Shown piece after piece: positions 46,699 to 55,131 of a stretch of DNA of 64,000 nt. The position numbers were made by a program, and so were the translations under genes. The notes below the pieces were generated by a model that saw only the letters and a list, made by a program, of their open reading frames with translations, did no database searches and had not been told where the DNA came from. Positions within the stretch are counted from its first letter, which is position 1; every line of letters begins with the position of its first letter. Source of the stretch: Leifsonia poae (GTDB taxonomy: Bacteria; Actinomycetota; Actinomycetes; Actinomycetales; Microbacteriaceae); NCBI RefSeq assembly GCF_020009625.1, contig NZ_JAIHLP010000002.1, positions 3,038,001 to 3,102,000 on the forward strand, read 5' to 3'.

Positions 46699-49133
46699 CC
46701 GACGACACCCTTCGGCTCGCGTGGCGGAGACCCGCCGACAGCTGGGAGCAGGCCATCCCCCTCGGCGACGGCCTGCTCGGCGCCATGGTCTTCGGCGGCT
46801 CCGACGGCCGCTATCAGGTGAACGATTCGACGGTGTGGTCGGGAACCCCGCAGACACCGGCAGACGCGCTCCGGCGGGTGGTCGGGGGCGGTGCCGGCCC
46901 GGACCGCCTTCTCGCGGTGCGGGAGGCGCTCACGGCAGGCGACCTCGACGAAGCCGAGCGACTGCTGCTGAGCTTCGAGGGCGACTACAGCCAGGAGTTC
47001 CTGCCGTTCGTCGATCTCTTCGTCGGGATCCCCGGAGCGACACCGACAGTGGGAGTGCCGGCCCGGGTGCTCGACCTCGACCGGGCGATCGTCCAAGAAC
47101 GGTTGACGGTCGGCACCGCGCAGGTTCGACGGGTCTCTCGTATCGACGCGAAGACGCTCGTCATCACCATCGACTCTGACGAGCCGCTCCCGGATGTGCG
47201 CATCCGCCTGGCGACCCCGCTCCGCGAGCTCGGCCGCCGAGCTGCGGAGGGGATCCTGGGGCTCGATATCGCCATCCCCATCGATGGCGCACCCCTGCAC
47301 GAACAATCCGTCGTCCCCCCGCGCCGTTACGCGGACGCGGACGACGGCGGCTATGACGGCTTCGCTTCCGCGGTTCTCGCGGTGCGGAGTGACGGCATGA
47401 CGGAGTCGGACGAATCCGGTCTGACGATCCGTCACGCCGGCCGGCTGCTGATCGCCCTCTCGTCGTCGACCCGCGCTGAGTCGTGGTGGGCCGGCGCGGA
47501 CGACGAGTGGCGGAGCGTCTCGCGTGAGACGATCCGGAACCGGGCTCGGGAGCGCGCGCTCGGCGCGTTCGCCGAGAACGCCTCCCCGGCCGCGAGCGAC
47601 ACTTCAGCGTGTCGTCCGGCGGCGGCACGGTTCGCGATCGGCGGCAGGCGCGGGGGCTGTTGGGACGTGGAGGGGGACGTCCTCCGCGGTGCCGACGACT
47701 CGCTCCGGGCGACGGTTGCGGCCGAGTACGGCCGCTATCTGCTCGAGTCGTCGTCGCGGCCAGGCGGACCGGCCGCGAACCTCCAGGGCATCTGGAACGG
47801 CGAACTCCGACCGGCCTGGTCTTCGAACTACACGATCAACATCAACACACAGATGAACTATTGGGCGGCCGGACCCCTCGGGCTCACCGAAGCCGCGGAA
47901 CCGCAGATCGCCCTCGTCGAGCGCATCGCGCGCACCGGGGGTGACGTTGCTCGCGAGCTCTACGGCGCCCGTGGCTGGGTCGCGCACCACAACAGCGACT
48001 TCTGGGGGTGGAGCCTTCCGGTCGGCATGGGGCACGGCGCCCCGAGCTGGGCGATCTGGATGATGGGCGGGGTCTGGCTCTGCCATTCACTGTGGGATCA
48101 GTACGAGTTCACCGGCGACACGGCACTGCTGCGCGACCGGATCTGGCCGCTGCTGCGGGGCGCCACCGCGTTCTGCCTCGACTGGCTCCAGGTCGGAGCG
48201 GACGGCACCGCCTTCCTCGCCCCGTCCACCTCGCCGGAGAACATGTACCGGGATGGAGACGGGCGCGCCAGGGCCCTCGGGCTGACGGCGACGATGGACC
48301 TCGAGCTCATCGCTGCGCTCTTCCAGCGTGCGCTTCGTGCGATCGACACGGTCGACGCCGGCGATCCGCTGCGCGGCGAGATCGAGGCAGCCCTCGCAAC
48401 CATCCCCTTGCCCCCCGTCGGCAGCGACGGGCGGTTGCGCGAATGGTCGGCCGACGTCGAGGATGCCGAGCCGGGGCATCGCCACCTCTCGCCCCTCGTG
48501 GGCCTGCATCCGCTCGATCTCATCACACCGCGCGCCACTCCGGAGCTCGCCGAGGCGGCACGGCGATTCCTCGACGCGCGCGGCCCGGGGGCGATGGGCT
48601 GGTCCTGGGCGTGGAAGATCGCCCTGCGCGCCAGGCTCGGCGACGGAGACATCGCCGCCGACCTGCTGATGCAGGCCCTCACCCCCTTCGACGGCGACTC
48701 GCTTCGGCACGGACCGGTCGACGGATCGGAGTGGGGAGGACTCCTCCCCAATCTGTTCAGTACCCACCCGCCGTTCCAGATCGACGGCAACCTCGGCTTC
48801 CCCGCGGCTATCGCCGAACTCCTGCTGCAGAGTCACGACGGTGGCATAGACCTCCTCCCCGCACTGCCGTCGGCGTGGCCCCTCGGCCACGTCGACGGTC
48901 TCCGCGCGCGCGGAGGGCTCGCCGTCGACCTGACCTGGTCCGACGGTCGGCTCGACGAAGCCGTGCTTCACAATCTGCGTCCGGAGCCGTGCCAGGTGCT
49001 TGTGAGGTACGGCGCCACGGACATCGACGTTCAGATCCCCGGAACGGGGACCTACGTCGTCACGAACCCACCACACCACCCCCATCCCGACACCGACGAA
49101 GGTGTCCGGGCAATCACAGTGAGGAACTCATGA
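46695..49133 (+). CDS. GH95 glycoside hydrolase (alpha-L-fucosidase/galactosidase type)
   Basis: 812 residues. N-terminal beta domain begins LAWRRPADSWEQAIPLGDGLLGAMVFGG and YQVNDSTVWSG, the family opening. The (alpha/alpha)6 barrel has NLQGIWNGELRPAWSSNYTININTQMNYW, which holds the catalytic Asn/Asp network, and STSPENMY plus GWSWAWKIALRARLGDG near the end. GH95 members cleave alpha-1,2-L-fucosides or alpha-L-galactosides by inversion. No signal peptide, so it acts on imported oligosaccharides. ATG overlaps the permease stop and its own stop overlaps the binding-protein start (ATGA at both ends), so translation is tightly coupled. Confidence 0.92.
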   Translation: MTDDTLRLAWRRPADSWEQAIPLGDGLLGAMVFGGSDGRYQVNDSTVWSGTPQTPADALRRVVGGGAGPDRLLAVREALTAGDLDEAERLLLSFEGDYSQEFLPFVDLFVGIPGATPTVGVPARVLDLDRAIVQERLTVGTAQVRRVSRIDAKTLVITIDSDEPLPDVRIRLATPLRELGRRAAEGILGLDIAIPIDGAPLHEQSVVPPRRYADADDGGYDGFASAVLAVRSDGMTESDESGLTIRHAGRLLIALSSSTRAESWWAGADDEWRSVSRETIRNRARERALGAFAENASPAASDTSACRPAAARFAIGGRRGGCWDVEGDVLRGADDSLRATVAAEYGRYLLESSSRPGGPAANLQGIWNGELRPAWSSNYTININTQMNYWAAGPLGLTEAAEPQIALVERIARTGGDVARELYGARGWVAHHNSDFWGWSLPVGMGHGAPSWAIWMMGGVWLCHSLWDQYEFTGDTALLRDRIWPLLRGATAFCLDWLQVGADGTAFLAPSTSPENMYRDGDGRARALGLTATMDLELIAALFQRALRAIDTVDAGDPLRGEIEAALATIPLPPVGSDGRLREWSADVEDAEPGHRHLSPLVGLHPLDLITPRATPELAEAARRFLDARGPGAMGWSWAWKIALRARLGDGDIAADLLMQALTPFDGDSLRHGPVDGSEWGGLLPNLFSTHPPFQIDGNLGFPAAIAELLLQSHDGGIDLLPALPSAWPLGHVDGLRARGGLAVDLTWSDGRLDEAVLHNLRPEPCQVLVRYGATDIDVQIPGTGTYVVTNPPHHPHPDTDEGVRAITVRNS

Positions 49134-50470
49134 AAAAGCTCCGCATCATCGCCGGCATCGCCGCCGCCGCGCTTGCGACCGTCGGGTTGGCGGCCTGCTC
49201 GTCCGACAACGCCTCCGGTGGAAAAGTGACCGTCAACTGGTGGACCTGGGACGATCACCAGGCGGCCAACTACGCGCTGTGCATCCCGGGATTCGAAAAG
49301 GCGAACCCCGACATCACGGTCAAGATCTCGCAGTACAACGTGAACGACTACTTCACGAAGCTGACCGCCGGTTTCGTCTCCGGCACCGCACCGGACGCGT
49401 TCCAGAACAGCGTCCCGCTGCTCGGTCAGTACGCCGGGCAGAAGCAGATCATGCCCCTCGATGATCTGATCAAGAAGTCGAACTTCGACATGAGCACGTT
49501 CAACATCGGCGTCGACTCCTGGAAGTACACCGACGGCAAGCAGTACGGCATCCCGCTGGACTGGGCCGGCGCGGCGATCTACTTCAATGAAGACATGGTC
49601 AAGGCGGCCGGCCTCACCGACGACCAGATCAAGAACATGACCTGGAACCCTGACGACGGTGGGACCTTCGACAAAATCGTCGCCCATCTGACCGTCGACA
49701 AGAACGGCAAGCGCGGCGATGAGCCCGGTTTCGACAAGAACAACGTGAAGACTTACGGCATCGGCACCCTCGCCGCGGGCGACTTCAACGGTCAGACCTC
49801 CTGGAACCCGTTCGTCACCACGCTCGGTTGGAAGCTCGGGGGTGACGTGAAGGCGTGGCCGAAGCAGCTCCCGTTCGACGACCCCCGCCTGGCGAAGACG
49901 CTCGACTACATCCGCACCCTCGGCGACCGCGGCCTGATGCCGAAGTTCGGTCAGTTCACCGTCTCCTCGGCCGAACAGATGGGCGCAGGGCAAGTGGCGA
50001 TGGCCCAGGACGGAACCTGGAACGCCACGACGCTGACGAAGGTCCCCGGCCTCAAGGTCGGCATCGCGCCGACCGTGGAGGGCCCGGACGGGCGTGGGAT
50101 GATCAGCAACTCGAACGCGAACAACATCTACGTCGGAACCAAGCACGTCGACCAGACCTGGAAGTGGGTCTCCTACATGGGCACCGTCGGCTGCCAGACC
50201 ATCGCCGGAAAGACGGCGACCTTCCTGCCTTCGATCGCGCAGGCGCTGCAGGCGACCGTCGATGCTCAGAAGGCCGAGGGTGTCGACATCTCCAGCTTCG
50301 TCGAGGCGCTGAAGGGCGGCGAGCTCTACCCGGCGCCCCCGACCGCCAACGGACAGGAGCTCGTGGACACACTGCAGCCGATGTTTGAGGCATTCTTCAA
50401 TGGGGAGGGCGACACCTCCTTCCTGAAGTCGGCGCAGGAGAAGTCGAAAGAGATCCTGTCCAAGAAGTAG
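49130..50470 (+). CDS. CUT1 ABC transporter substrate-binding lipoprotein (GH95 operon)
   Basis: 446 residues. Lipoprotein signal MKKLRIIAGIAAAALATVGLAACSSD with Cys at about 23. Mature part opens VTVNWWTWDDHQAANYALCIPGFEKANPDITVKISQYN, and YGIPLDWAGAAIYFNEDMVKAAGLTDDQIKNMTW is typical of oligosaccharide-binding members. In this operon the ligand is probably a galactosyl- or fucosyl-containing oligosaccharide. Followed by a strong hairpin before the regulator gene. Confidence 0.92.
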   Translation: MKKLRIIAGIAAAALATVGLAACSSDNASGGKVTVNWWTWDDHQAANYALCIPGFEKANPDITVKISQYNVNDYFTKLTAGFVSGTAPDAFQNSVPLLGQYAGQKQIMPLDDLIKKSNFDMSTFNIGVDSWKYTDGKQYGIPLDWAGAAIYFNEDMVKAAGLTDDQIKNMTWNPDDGGTFDKIVAHLTVDKNGKRGDEPGFDKNNVKTYGIGTLAAGDFNGQTSWNPFVTTLGWKLGGDVKAWPKQLPFDDPRLAKTLDYIRTLGDRGLMPKFGQFTVSSAEQMGAGQVAMAQDGTWNATTLTKVPGLKVGIAPTVEGPDGRGMISNSNANNIYVGTKHVDQTWKWVSYMGTVGCQTIAGKTATFLPSIAQALQATVDAQKAEGVDISSFVEALKGGELYPAPPTANGQELVDTLQPMFEAFFNGEGDTSFLKSAQEKSKEILSKK

Positions 50471-50482
50471 GCAGCACTCCGA

Positions 50483-50519
50483 GGTCGGCGGGCGAGGGCG
50501 CATCCCTCGCCCGCCGACC
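50483..50519. terminator. Hairpin between binding-protein and ROK genes
   Basis: Perfect 16-bp stem GGTCGGCGGGCGAGGG / CCCTCGCCCGCCGACC with a 5-base loop. It probably attenuates transcription into the regulator gene or ends the sugar operon. Confidence 0.8.
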
Positions 50520-50535
50520 CGATGAAAGGCGCACG

Positions 50536-51702
50536 ATGAACGATGAGATGAAGACGCGCACAGTGCTGCTCGATTCGTTGTCCGACGCGGCGACACGCGT
50601 GTTCACGACCATCCTGACGCGCAGCCCCATCAGCAGAATCGACGTCGCCCGGCTCACCGGGCTCTCTCAGGGCGCAGTGACGAGAGCGGTGGCCCCTCTC
50701 GCAGCCGCCGGACTGGTCAACGACTCGCTCGACCCGACGCTCACCGGGCTGCCGGGGCGGCCGGTCAGCCCGGTCGCGGTCGTCGCCGAGGCCGTCGTGG
50801 CTTTGGGGGTCAAGGTGAACGCCGACGAGCTCATCGGGGTCGCCACCGACGTCACCACTCGCACCATCCTCTCCGACCGGCTGCCGCTGACCTCCCATGA
50901 CCCCGCGGCCGTCATCGACGCCATCGTGACGATCTGCTCACGGCTGCAGGGGAGGCTCGGTGCCCTCGGATCGCGCCTGGCGTGCATCGGGGTCGCCGTC
51001 TCCGGCGACGTCGACATGACCTCGGGGGTCGTCCGCGACTCGGCTCTGATGAACTGGCGCAGCGTCGACCTCGGCGCCGCCCTGGCGGAACGCCTGGACC
51101 AGCGCATCGTCGTCGAGAACGACGTGCGCGCGCTCACGATCGGTGAGCACTGGTTCGGTGTCGGCCTGGGCACCAGCTCGTTCGCCATCGTCACCATCGG
51201 CCGGGGGATCGGAAGCGGCCTCCACCTCAACGGCGAGGTCGTCGAAGGTGCATACGGGGTGGCCGGTGAGATCGGACATCTGCCGCTCACCTCGCCCGAC
51301 AGGATCTGCGCTTGCGGTCGTCGCGGCTGCGTCGAGGCGGTCGCCGCGACGAGCGCCATCGTGGCCGTCGTCTCCGAAGCCCACGGCCGGAGCGTCTCCA
51401 TCGACGAGGCAGTCGAGCTCGGCCGCCGGGGCGACCCCGCCGCCGTCGCCGCCTTCGCCGAAGCGGGTCAGGTCATCGGCGCAGCCATCGCCAGCCTCGT
51501 CAACCTGGTGGGACCGGAACTGGTCATCATCGGCGGCGAGGGCGTGGCGAACTTCGACCTCCTCGAGACCTCGCTCCGTCGGTCATACGCGGAGCACGTC
51601 TTCGCCTCGGCCGACCGGTGTCGCATCGTCGTGCGGCCGCACACCTTCGAAGACTGGGCGCGCGGCGCGGCCGCCACCGCGATCCGCTCGTTGGTCGTCT
51701 AG
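50536..51702 (+). CDS. ROK family transcriptional regulator
   Basis: 388 residues. N-terminal winged helix-turn-helix (TILTRSPISRIDVARLTGLSQGAVTRAVAPLAAAGLVND, about 25-63) is joined to a ROK sugar-kinase fold: GVKVNADELIGVATDV, VENDVRALTIGEHWFG, IGRGIGSGLHLNGEVVEGAYGVAGEIGHLPL and the zinc motif CACGRRGCVEAVA. NagC/XylR-type members repress sugar operons and are released by a sugar. Located right after the GH95 operon, it is the likely repressor for it and for the divergent alpha-galactosidase gene. Whether it keeps kinase activity cannot be seen. Confidence 0.92.
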   Translation: MNDEMKTRTVLLDSLSDAATRVFTTILTRSPISRIDVARLTGLSQGAVTRAVAPLAAAGLVNDSLDPTLTGLPGRPVSPVAVVAEAVVALGVKVNADELIGVATDVTTRTILSDRLPLTSHDPAAVIDAIVTICSRLQGRLGALGSRLACIGVAVSGDVDMTSGVVRDSALMNWRSVDLGAALAERLDQRIVVENDVRALTIGEHWFGVGLGTSSFAIVTIGRGIGSGLHLNGEVVEGAYGVAGEIGHLPLTSPDRICACGRRGCVEAVAATSAIVAVVSEAHGRSVSIDEAVELGRRGDPAAVAAFAEAGQVIGAAIASLVNLVGPELVIIGGEGVANFDLLETSLRRSYAEHVFASADRCRIVVRPHTFEDWARGAAATAIRSLVV

Positions 51703-52631
51703 ACGCGTTCGGGGCGAGGGGCGACCCACGAGCCGTCGAGCACCGACGGATGCGGGCGGTAGAGCCGGAGCGTGTAGTTCCACCCCGGCATGATGGGCAA
51801 GGCGTTCGGTGTCCCCTCCGGATGCTCGCCGAAGTGCACGGTGACACTTCCGTCGGCATCGGGCACCGCGGTGAGGCTGTTGATGCTGTTCACGCCGAGC
51901 GCATTGGGTTCGAAGTAGCCGGCCGCGTTGTACAGCGACACCGACCAGAATGCGTCGACCGGCACGTCGGCGAGGCGCAGCCGATAGTCGGCGACGGGCA
52001 GGCCTTCGTCGACACTGATATAGGTGGCCTCGTACTCGGGCAGGCCGCCCCACCCGCCGGCGGCACCGAGCAGGTGCCTGACGGGGTCGACCTCGGCGCT
52101 CGTGCCGAAGGCGTGGTCGTAGGTCGAGACGCCGCGCCCGAGCGCGAGGAGCGCGTCGCGGGTCTCCGTCTGCGAAGACTCGTCGTAGTCGGGCAGCGGA
52201 AAGGCTCCCGTGCCGCCGCCGGTGAGAAGCAGGCCGTCTTGCAGGCGGTTGACCTCGGCGACGTCAGCGGCGTCGTTCGGGTCGACGAGGATGCGCGCGA
52301 GGAGCGCTGCGAAGTCGGTGCCGACCAGCTCGGGGGTGAGCCGGTGCTCTCCCGGTTCGCGCAGGATGAGCGGGATGAAGTGATCCTGGCTGACGACAGC
52401 GACGGAGATGTACCGCCCGCCGGTGTCTGGCAGGGTGACCGTGACGCCGTCGCGCACATCGACGATCACGCTGCTGTAGAGGGTGTCGCGGTTCTGCCGG
52501 ATGATGGGCTGATCGTCGAGACCCTTCAACCCGCGGGTGTGGTTCCACCGGCCGAGGCCGGCGCCGGCGGCGAGCCGGGAGAACATGAGGTCGGATTCAG
52601 CGCGAACGAAGTTGAGAACGGTGACCTTCAT
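51699..52631 (-). CDS. DUF1254/DUF1214 domain protein
   Basis: 310 residues. The N-terminal DUF1254-like part has NFVRAESDLMFSR, GLDDQPIIRQNRDTLYSSVIVDVRDGVTVTLPDTGGRY; the C-terminal DUF1214-like part has ADVPVDAFWSVSLYNAAGYFEPNALGVNSINSLTA and the ending MPGWNYTLRLYRP. The function of this widespread family is not established. No signal peptide is visible. ATG overlaps the stop of the SHOCT protein gene (ATGA), so the two are cotranscribed. It overlaps the end of the ROK gene by four bases. Confidence 0.87.
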   Translation of the reverse strand: MKVTVLNFVRAESDLMFSRLAAGAGLGRWNHTRGLKGLDDQPIIRQNRDTLYSSVIVDVRDGVTVTLPDTGGRYISVAVVSQDHFIPLILREPGEHRLTPELVGTDFAALLARILVDPNDAADVAEVNRLQDGLLLTGGGTGAFPLPDYDESSQTETRDALLALGRGVSTYDHAFGTSAEVDPVRHLLGAAGGWGGLPEYEATYISVDEGLPVADYRLRLADVPVDAFWSVSLYNAAGYFEPNALGVNSINSLTAVPDADGSVTVHFGEHPEGTPNALPIMPGWNYTLRLYRPHPSVLDGSWVAPRPERV

Positions 52632-53002
52632 GACAGTGCCTTCGCTTTCAGTTGCTCGAACTCTTCGGTGCTGATCGTACCGGCCTCGCGGAGCGCGGCG
52701 GCGGCGGCGATCTCTTCGGCCGGGGTCTTCCCCGCCACGTCTCGGATGTACGACTGCGCGGCATCCTCAGCCTCGCGCGCCGCCGTGCTGCTGCGCGCGG
52801 CCATCCCCTGCCCGCGGGCGACCAGGTAGACGAGCGCGGTGAGGAAGGGCAGGAAGACCAGGAAGATCACCCAGAGGGCCTTCCACCAGCCGCTCAGCCC
52901 ACGGTCGCGGAACAGGTCGCCGATGATCGCGAACAGCGCGAACAGGTAGCCGATGAAGACGGTCGCCCAGAGCATCCAGCCGAGGATCTCCCAGAAGTAC
53001 AT
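52628..53002 (-). CDS. PLDc_N and SHOCT domain small membrane protein
   Basis: 124 residues from ATG 53002. Two membrane helices (MLWATVFIGYLFALFAIIGDLF and ALWVIFLVFLPFLTALVYLVARG) form a phospholipase-D-nuclease N-terminal-like hairpin, followed by a helical linker and a C-terminal SHOCT motif (EIAAAAALREAGTISTEEFEQLKAKAL). Such proteins are common in actinobacteria and have no assigned reaction. In operon with the DUF1254 gene and divergent from the LuxR-type regulator, which may control them. Confidence 0.87.
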   Translation of the reverse strand: MYFWEILGWMLWATVFIGYLFALFAIIGDLFRDRGLSGWWKALWVIFLVFLPFLTALVYLVARGQGMAARSSTAAREAEDAAQSYIRDVAGKTPAEEIAAAAALREAGTISTEEFEQLKAKALS

Positions 53003-53170
53003 ATCCGTTGATGTCCATTTCTGTCGGTGCGGGCGCGGGCGCACGCATTCGGTTCGTCGCTGCAAGTCTTGTCAGATTCGGCGGGCCGGAATCCCGGTCT
53101 CATCCTCGGCGGATGAGATCGGCGGTCATACTTGCTCCCCGCCGGGGATGTGCGCCGATATCGTGGGGGC

Positions 53171-54655
53171 ATGATCGGAGCTGTGCGTCAGGAGATCGCT
53201 TCCAGCGAACCCGACCAGGTGGTCGCCGTCCTCCGGAGGAACTGGCTCCGCCTCCTTCTGGAATCCCACACCGGCGAGCTCGAGCAGCTCTGCCTCGACG
53301 CTCCCGACCCGCGCGACCCGCACATCCTGCTCATCCGGGCGTGCTGCCGTGACCTCCTCGGCGACTCCTACGGGGCGACCTTCCTCCGTGGCCAAGGGAT
53401 GCGTGTCGCCCCCGACGACTTCGTCGCCTGCTTCACTGATCTCCTGCTCGCTGCGGACGGTCCCGCCAAGGCCGCGCTCGCCGACCGCGCACGGCGCGCG
53501 CTCACGCAGTGCGGGCCCGACGATGACTACCCTTCCGCGCTGTTCCTGCTCGGTTGGACGGAGGTCCGGCTCCGCCGTGATTTCGCCGGCGCGATCGGCC
53601 TGCTCCGCTCGGCTGCGGAGGAGGCCCGCCTCCACGGTCATGCGGAGACGTTCCGCCTCGCTCAATCCAATCTGGCGTTCGCGCTCACCCACGCCGGCCT
53701 GTTCACCGAGGCTGAGAAGGTTCTGGATGCGCTCCCGACCGCTCCGGCCACCTCCGATTGGGATCGTTTCGAGGGCGGCCTCCGGGAGGCGAATCGGGGG
53801 AGCATCGCCTACTGGCGCGGCGACTTCGATGAGGCCGTCGCCCAGCTCGACTCGATCATCGTCGAGGGGAGCCCCGGCTCCAACTTCGAAGCTCTCGCCC
53901 GCCTGTACCTCGTGATGAGTCTCGTCGCTGTGGGGAGGACGGAGCGCTACTACGCCGCGGCCGAGCTGCTCCAGGGCGTGAGCAAGAGCGACAAGCACGG
54001 CATTCCGTGGGACACCCTGCGGCGCGTCGCATCGGCCTGGCTCGCCTACGCCGAAGGGCAGGCCGAGCGTGCGCTGAGCATCGCCGCGCCCGCGCTCACC
54101 CACACGGGTGCCGCGGTCGCGCATGCTCTCCTCGCCGAGCTCTACCGGAGAATGGGCGAGACCACTCTCGCGGCCCAAGCCCTCCGGCTCGCCTCGTCGA
54201 CCGCACTGCCGCGCTACGCCCTGGTGAGCACGCTCGTCACCTCGGCCGCGCTCCGCGCCACCGCCGGCCACGGGCCGCACGCACACGAACAACTCGACCG
54301 GGCACTCGAGGCCGCGACCCCCGAGCGGCTCATCGCCCCCTTCCTCGCCGCCGACAGCGTCATCGGCGATCTGCTCGGTGCGCACGTCCACCGCGGCTCA
54401 CGGCATCAGGAACTCCTGCACACCATCCTCGAACGGCGTGGCCGGCTCTCTCAGCTGCACACCGGGATCCTGACCCGGCGAGAAAAGGATGTCCTCGCGT
54501 GCTTGCGCACGACGATGACCGCCGACGAGATCGCCACCCACCTCGGCATGGCCTACCCCACCGTGAAGACGCACATCCGCTCCATCTACCGGAAGCTCGG
54601 CGTCACCACGAGACGAGCGGCCGTCCACGCCGCCGGCGCGCGAGATGCAGGTTAG
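53171..54655 (+). CDS. LuxR-family transcriptional regulator with helical-repeat sensor
   Basis: 494 residues. Most of the protein is TPR-like helical repeats (for example AETFRLAQSNLAFALTHAGLFTEAEKVLDAL and AEGQAERALSIAAPALTHTGAAVAHALLAELYRRMGE). The C-terminal 65 residues are a LuxR helix-turn-helix: LTRREKDVLACLRTTMTADEIATHLGMAYPTVKTHIRSIYRKLGV. It resembles the C-terminal half of MalT-type LAL regulators but lacks the ATPase domain (no Walker A seen). Chosen start ATG 53171. Divergent from the SHOCT/DUF1254 pair. Confidence 0.87.
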   Translation: MIGAVRQEIASSEPDQVVAVLRRNWLRLLLESHTGELEQLCLDAPDPRDPHILLIRACCRDLLGDSYGATFLRGQGMRVAPDDFVACFTDLLLAADGPAKAALADRARRALTQCGPDDDYPSALFLLGWTEVRLRRDFAGAIGLLRSAAEEARLHGHAETFRLAQSNLAFALTHAGLFTEAEKVLDALPTAPATSDWDRFEGGLREANRGSIAYWRGDFDEAVAQLDSIIVEGSPGSNFEALARLYLVMSLVAVGRTERYYAAAELLQGVSKSDKHGIPWDTLRRVASAWLAYAEGQAERALSIAAPALTHTGAAVAHALLAELYRRMGETTLAAQALRLASSTALPRYALVSTLVTSAALRATAGHGPHAHEQLDRALEAATPERLIAPFLAADSVIGDLLGAHVHRGSRHQELLHTILERRGRLSQLHTGILTRREKDVLACLRTTMTADEIATHLGMAYPTVKTHIRSIYRKLGVTTRRAAVHAAGARDAG

Positions 54656-54699
54656 AGACCAGCCGGGATGCGCCCCCGCGCCGCGAGACGGACGACGCT

Positions 54700-55131
54700 C
54701 TAGCCGTTGAATGCCCGGTCGAAGCTGTCTGCACCGAGGGCTTTGAGCACGCTGGTGCGGACCTCGGGGCAGCTCGTTCGTGAGGCGTCATCCAGGTCGG
54801 CCGCGGTTCGGGGCTTCTGCTCGGCGTGGGTGTCGAGCCAGCTTGCGAACTCGATGGACAGGTCTGCGAGGGCCCCGGCGGTCGAGCCGTCCGTCGACAG
54901 CCGAGGTTCGAGTCCGGTCAGGAGCGCGCAGAAGTCTGCACCGTTCACCGGATTGCCGCCCGCCGCCGGGGCCGACGAGGCGGTGGTGGCCGCATCCGCC
55001 GCCGCCCGGGATGCGGGGGCGGAACCGGCGGGAGGGGACGAGGCCGCGCATCCGGAGAGGAGCAGTGCGGCGACGGCCAGAACGGCCAGAACGGCCAGGC
55101 GTGGGTTCAGGGATCTCCTGCGGCGGCTCAT
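54700..55131 (-). CDS. Small lipoprotein of unknown function
   Basis: 143 residues. Signal MSRRRRSLNPRLAVLAVLAV followed by AALLLSGCAASS, lipidated Cys about 28. An Ala/Ser-rich linker leads to a ~90-residue helical domain with two cysteines (DFCALLTGLEPRL and SRTSCPEVRTSVLKALG) that may form a disulfide. No family recognised. Its ATG overlaps the stop of the surface-protein gene (ATGA), so it is the second gene of a two-gene operon and may work with that surface protein. Confidence 0.75.
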   Translation of the reverse strand: MSRRRRSLNPRLAVLAVLAVAALLLSGCAASSPPAGSAPASRAAADAATTASSAPAAGGNPVNGADFCALLTGLEPRLSTDGSTAGALADLSIEFASWLDTHAEQKPRTAADLDDASRTSCPEVRTSVLKALGADSFDRAFNG

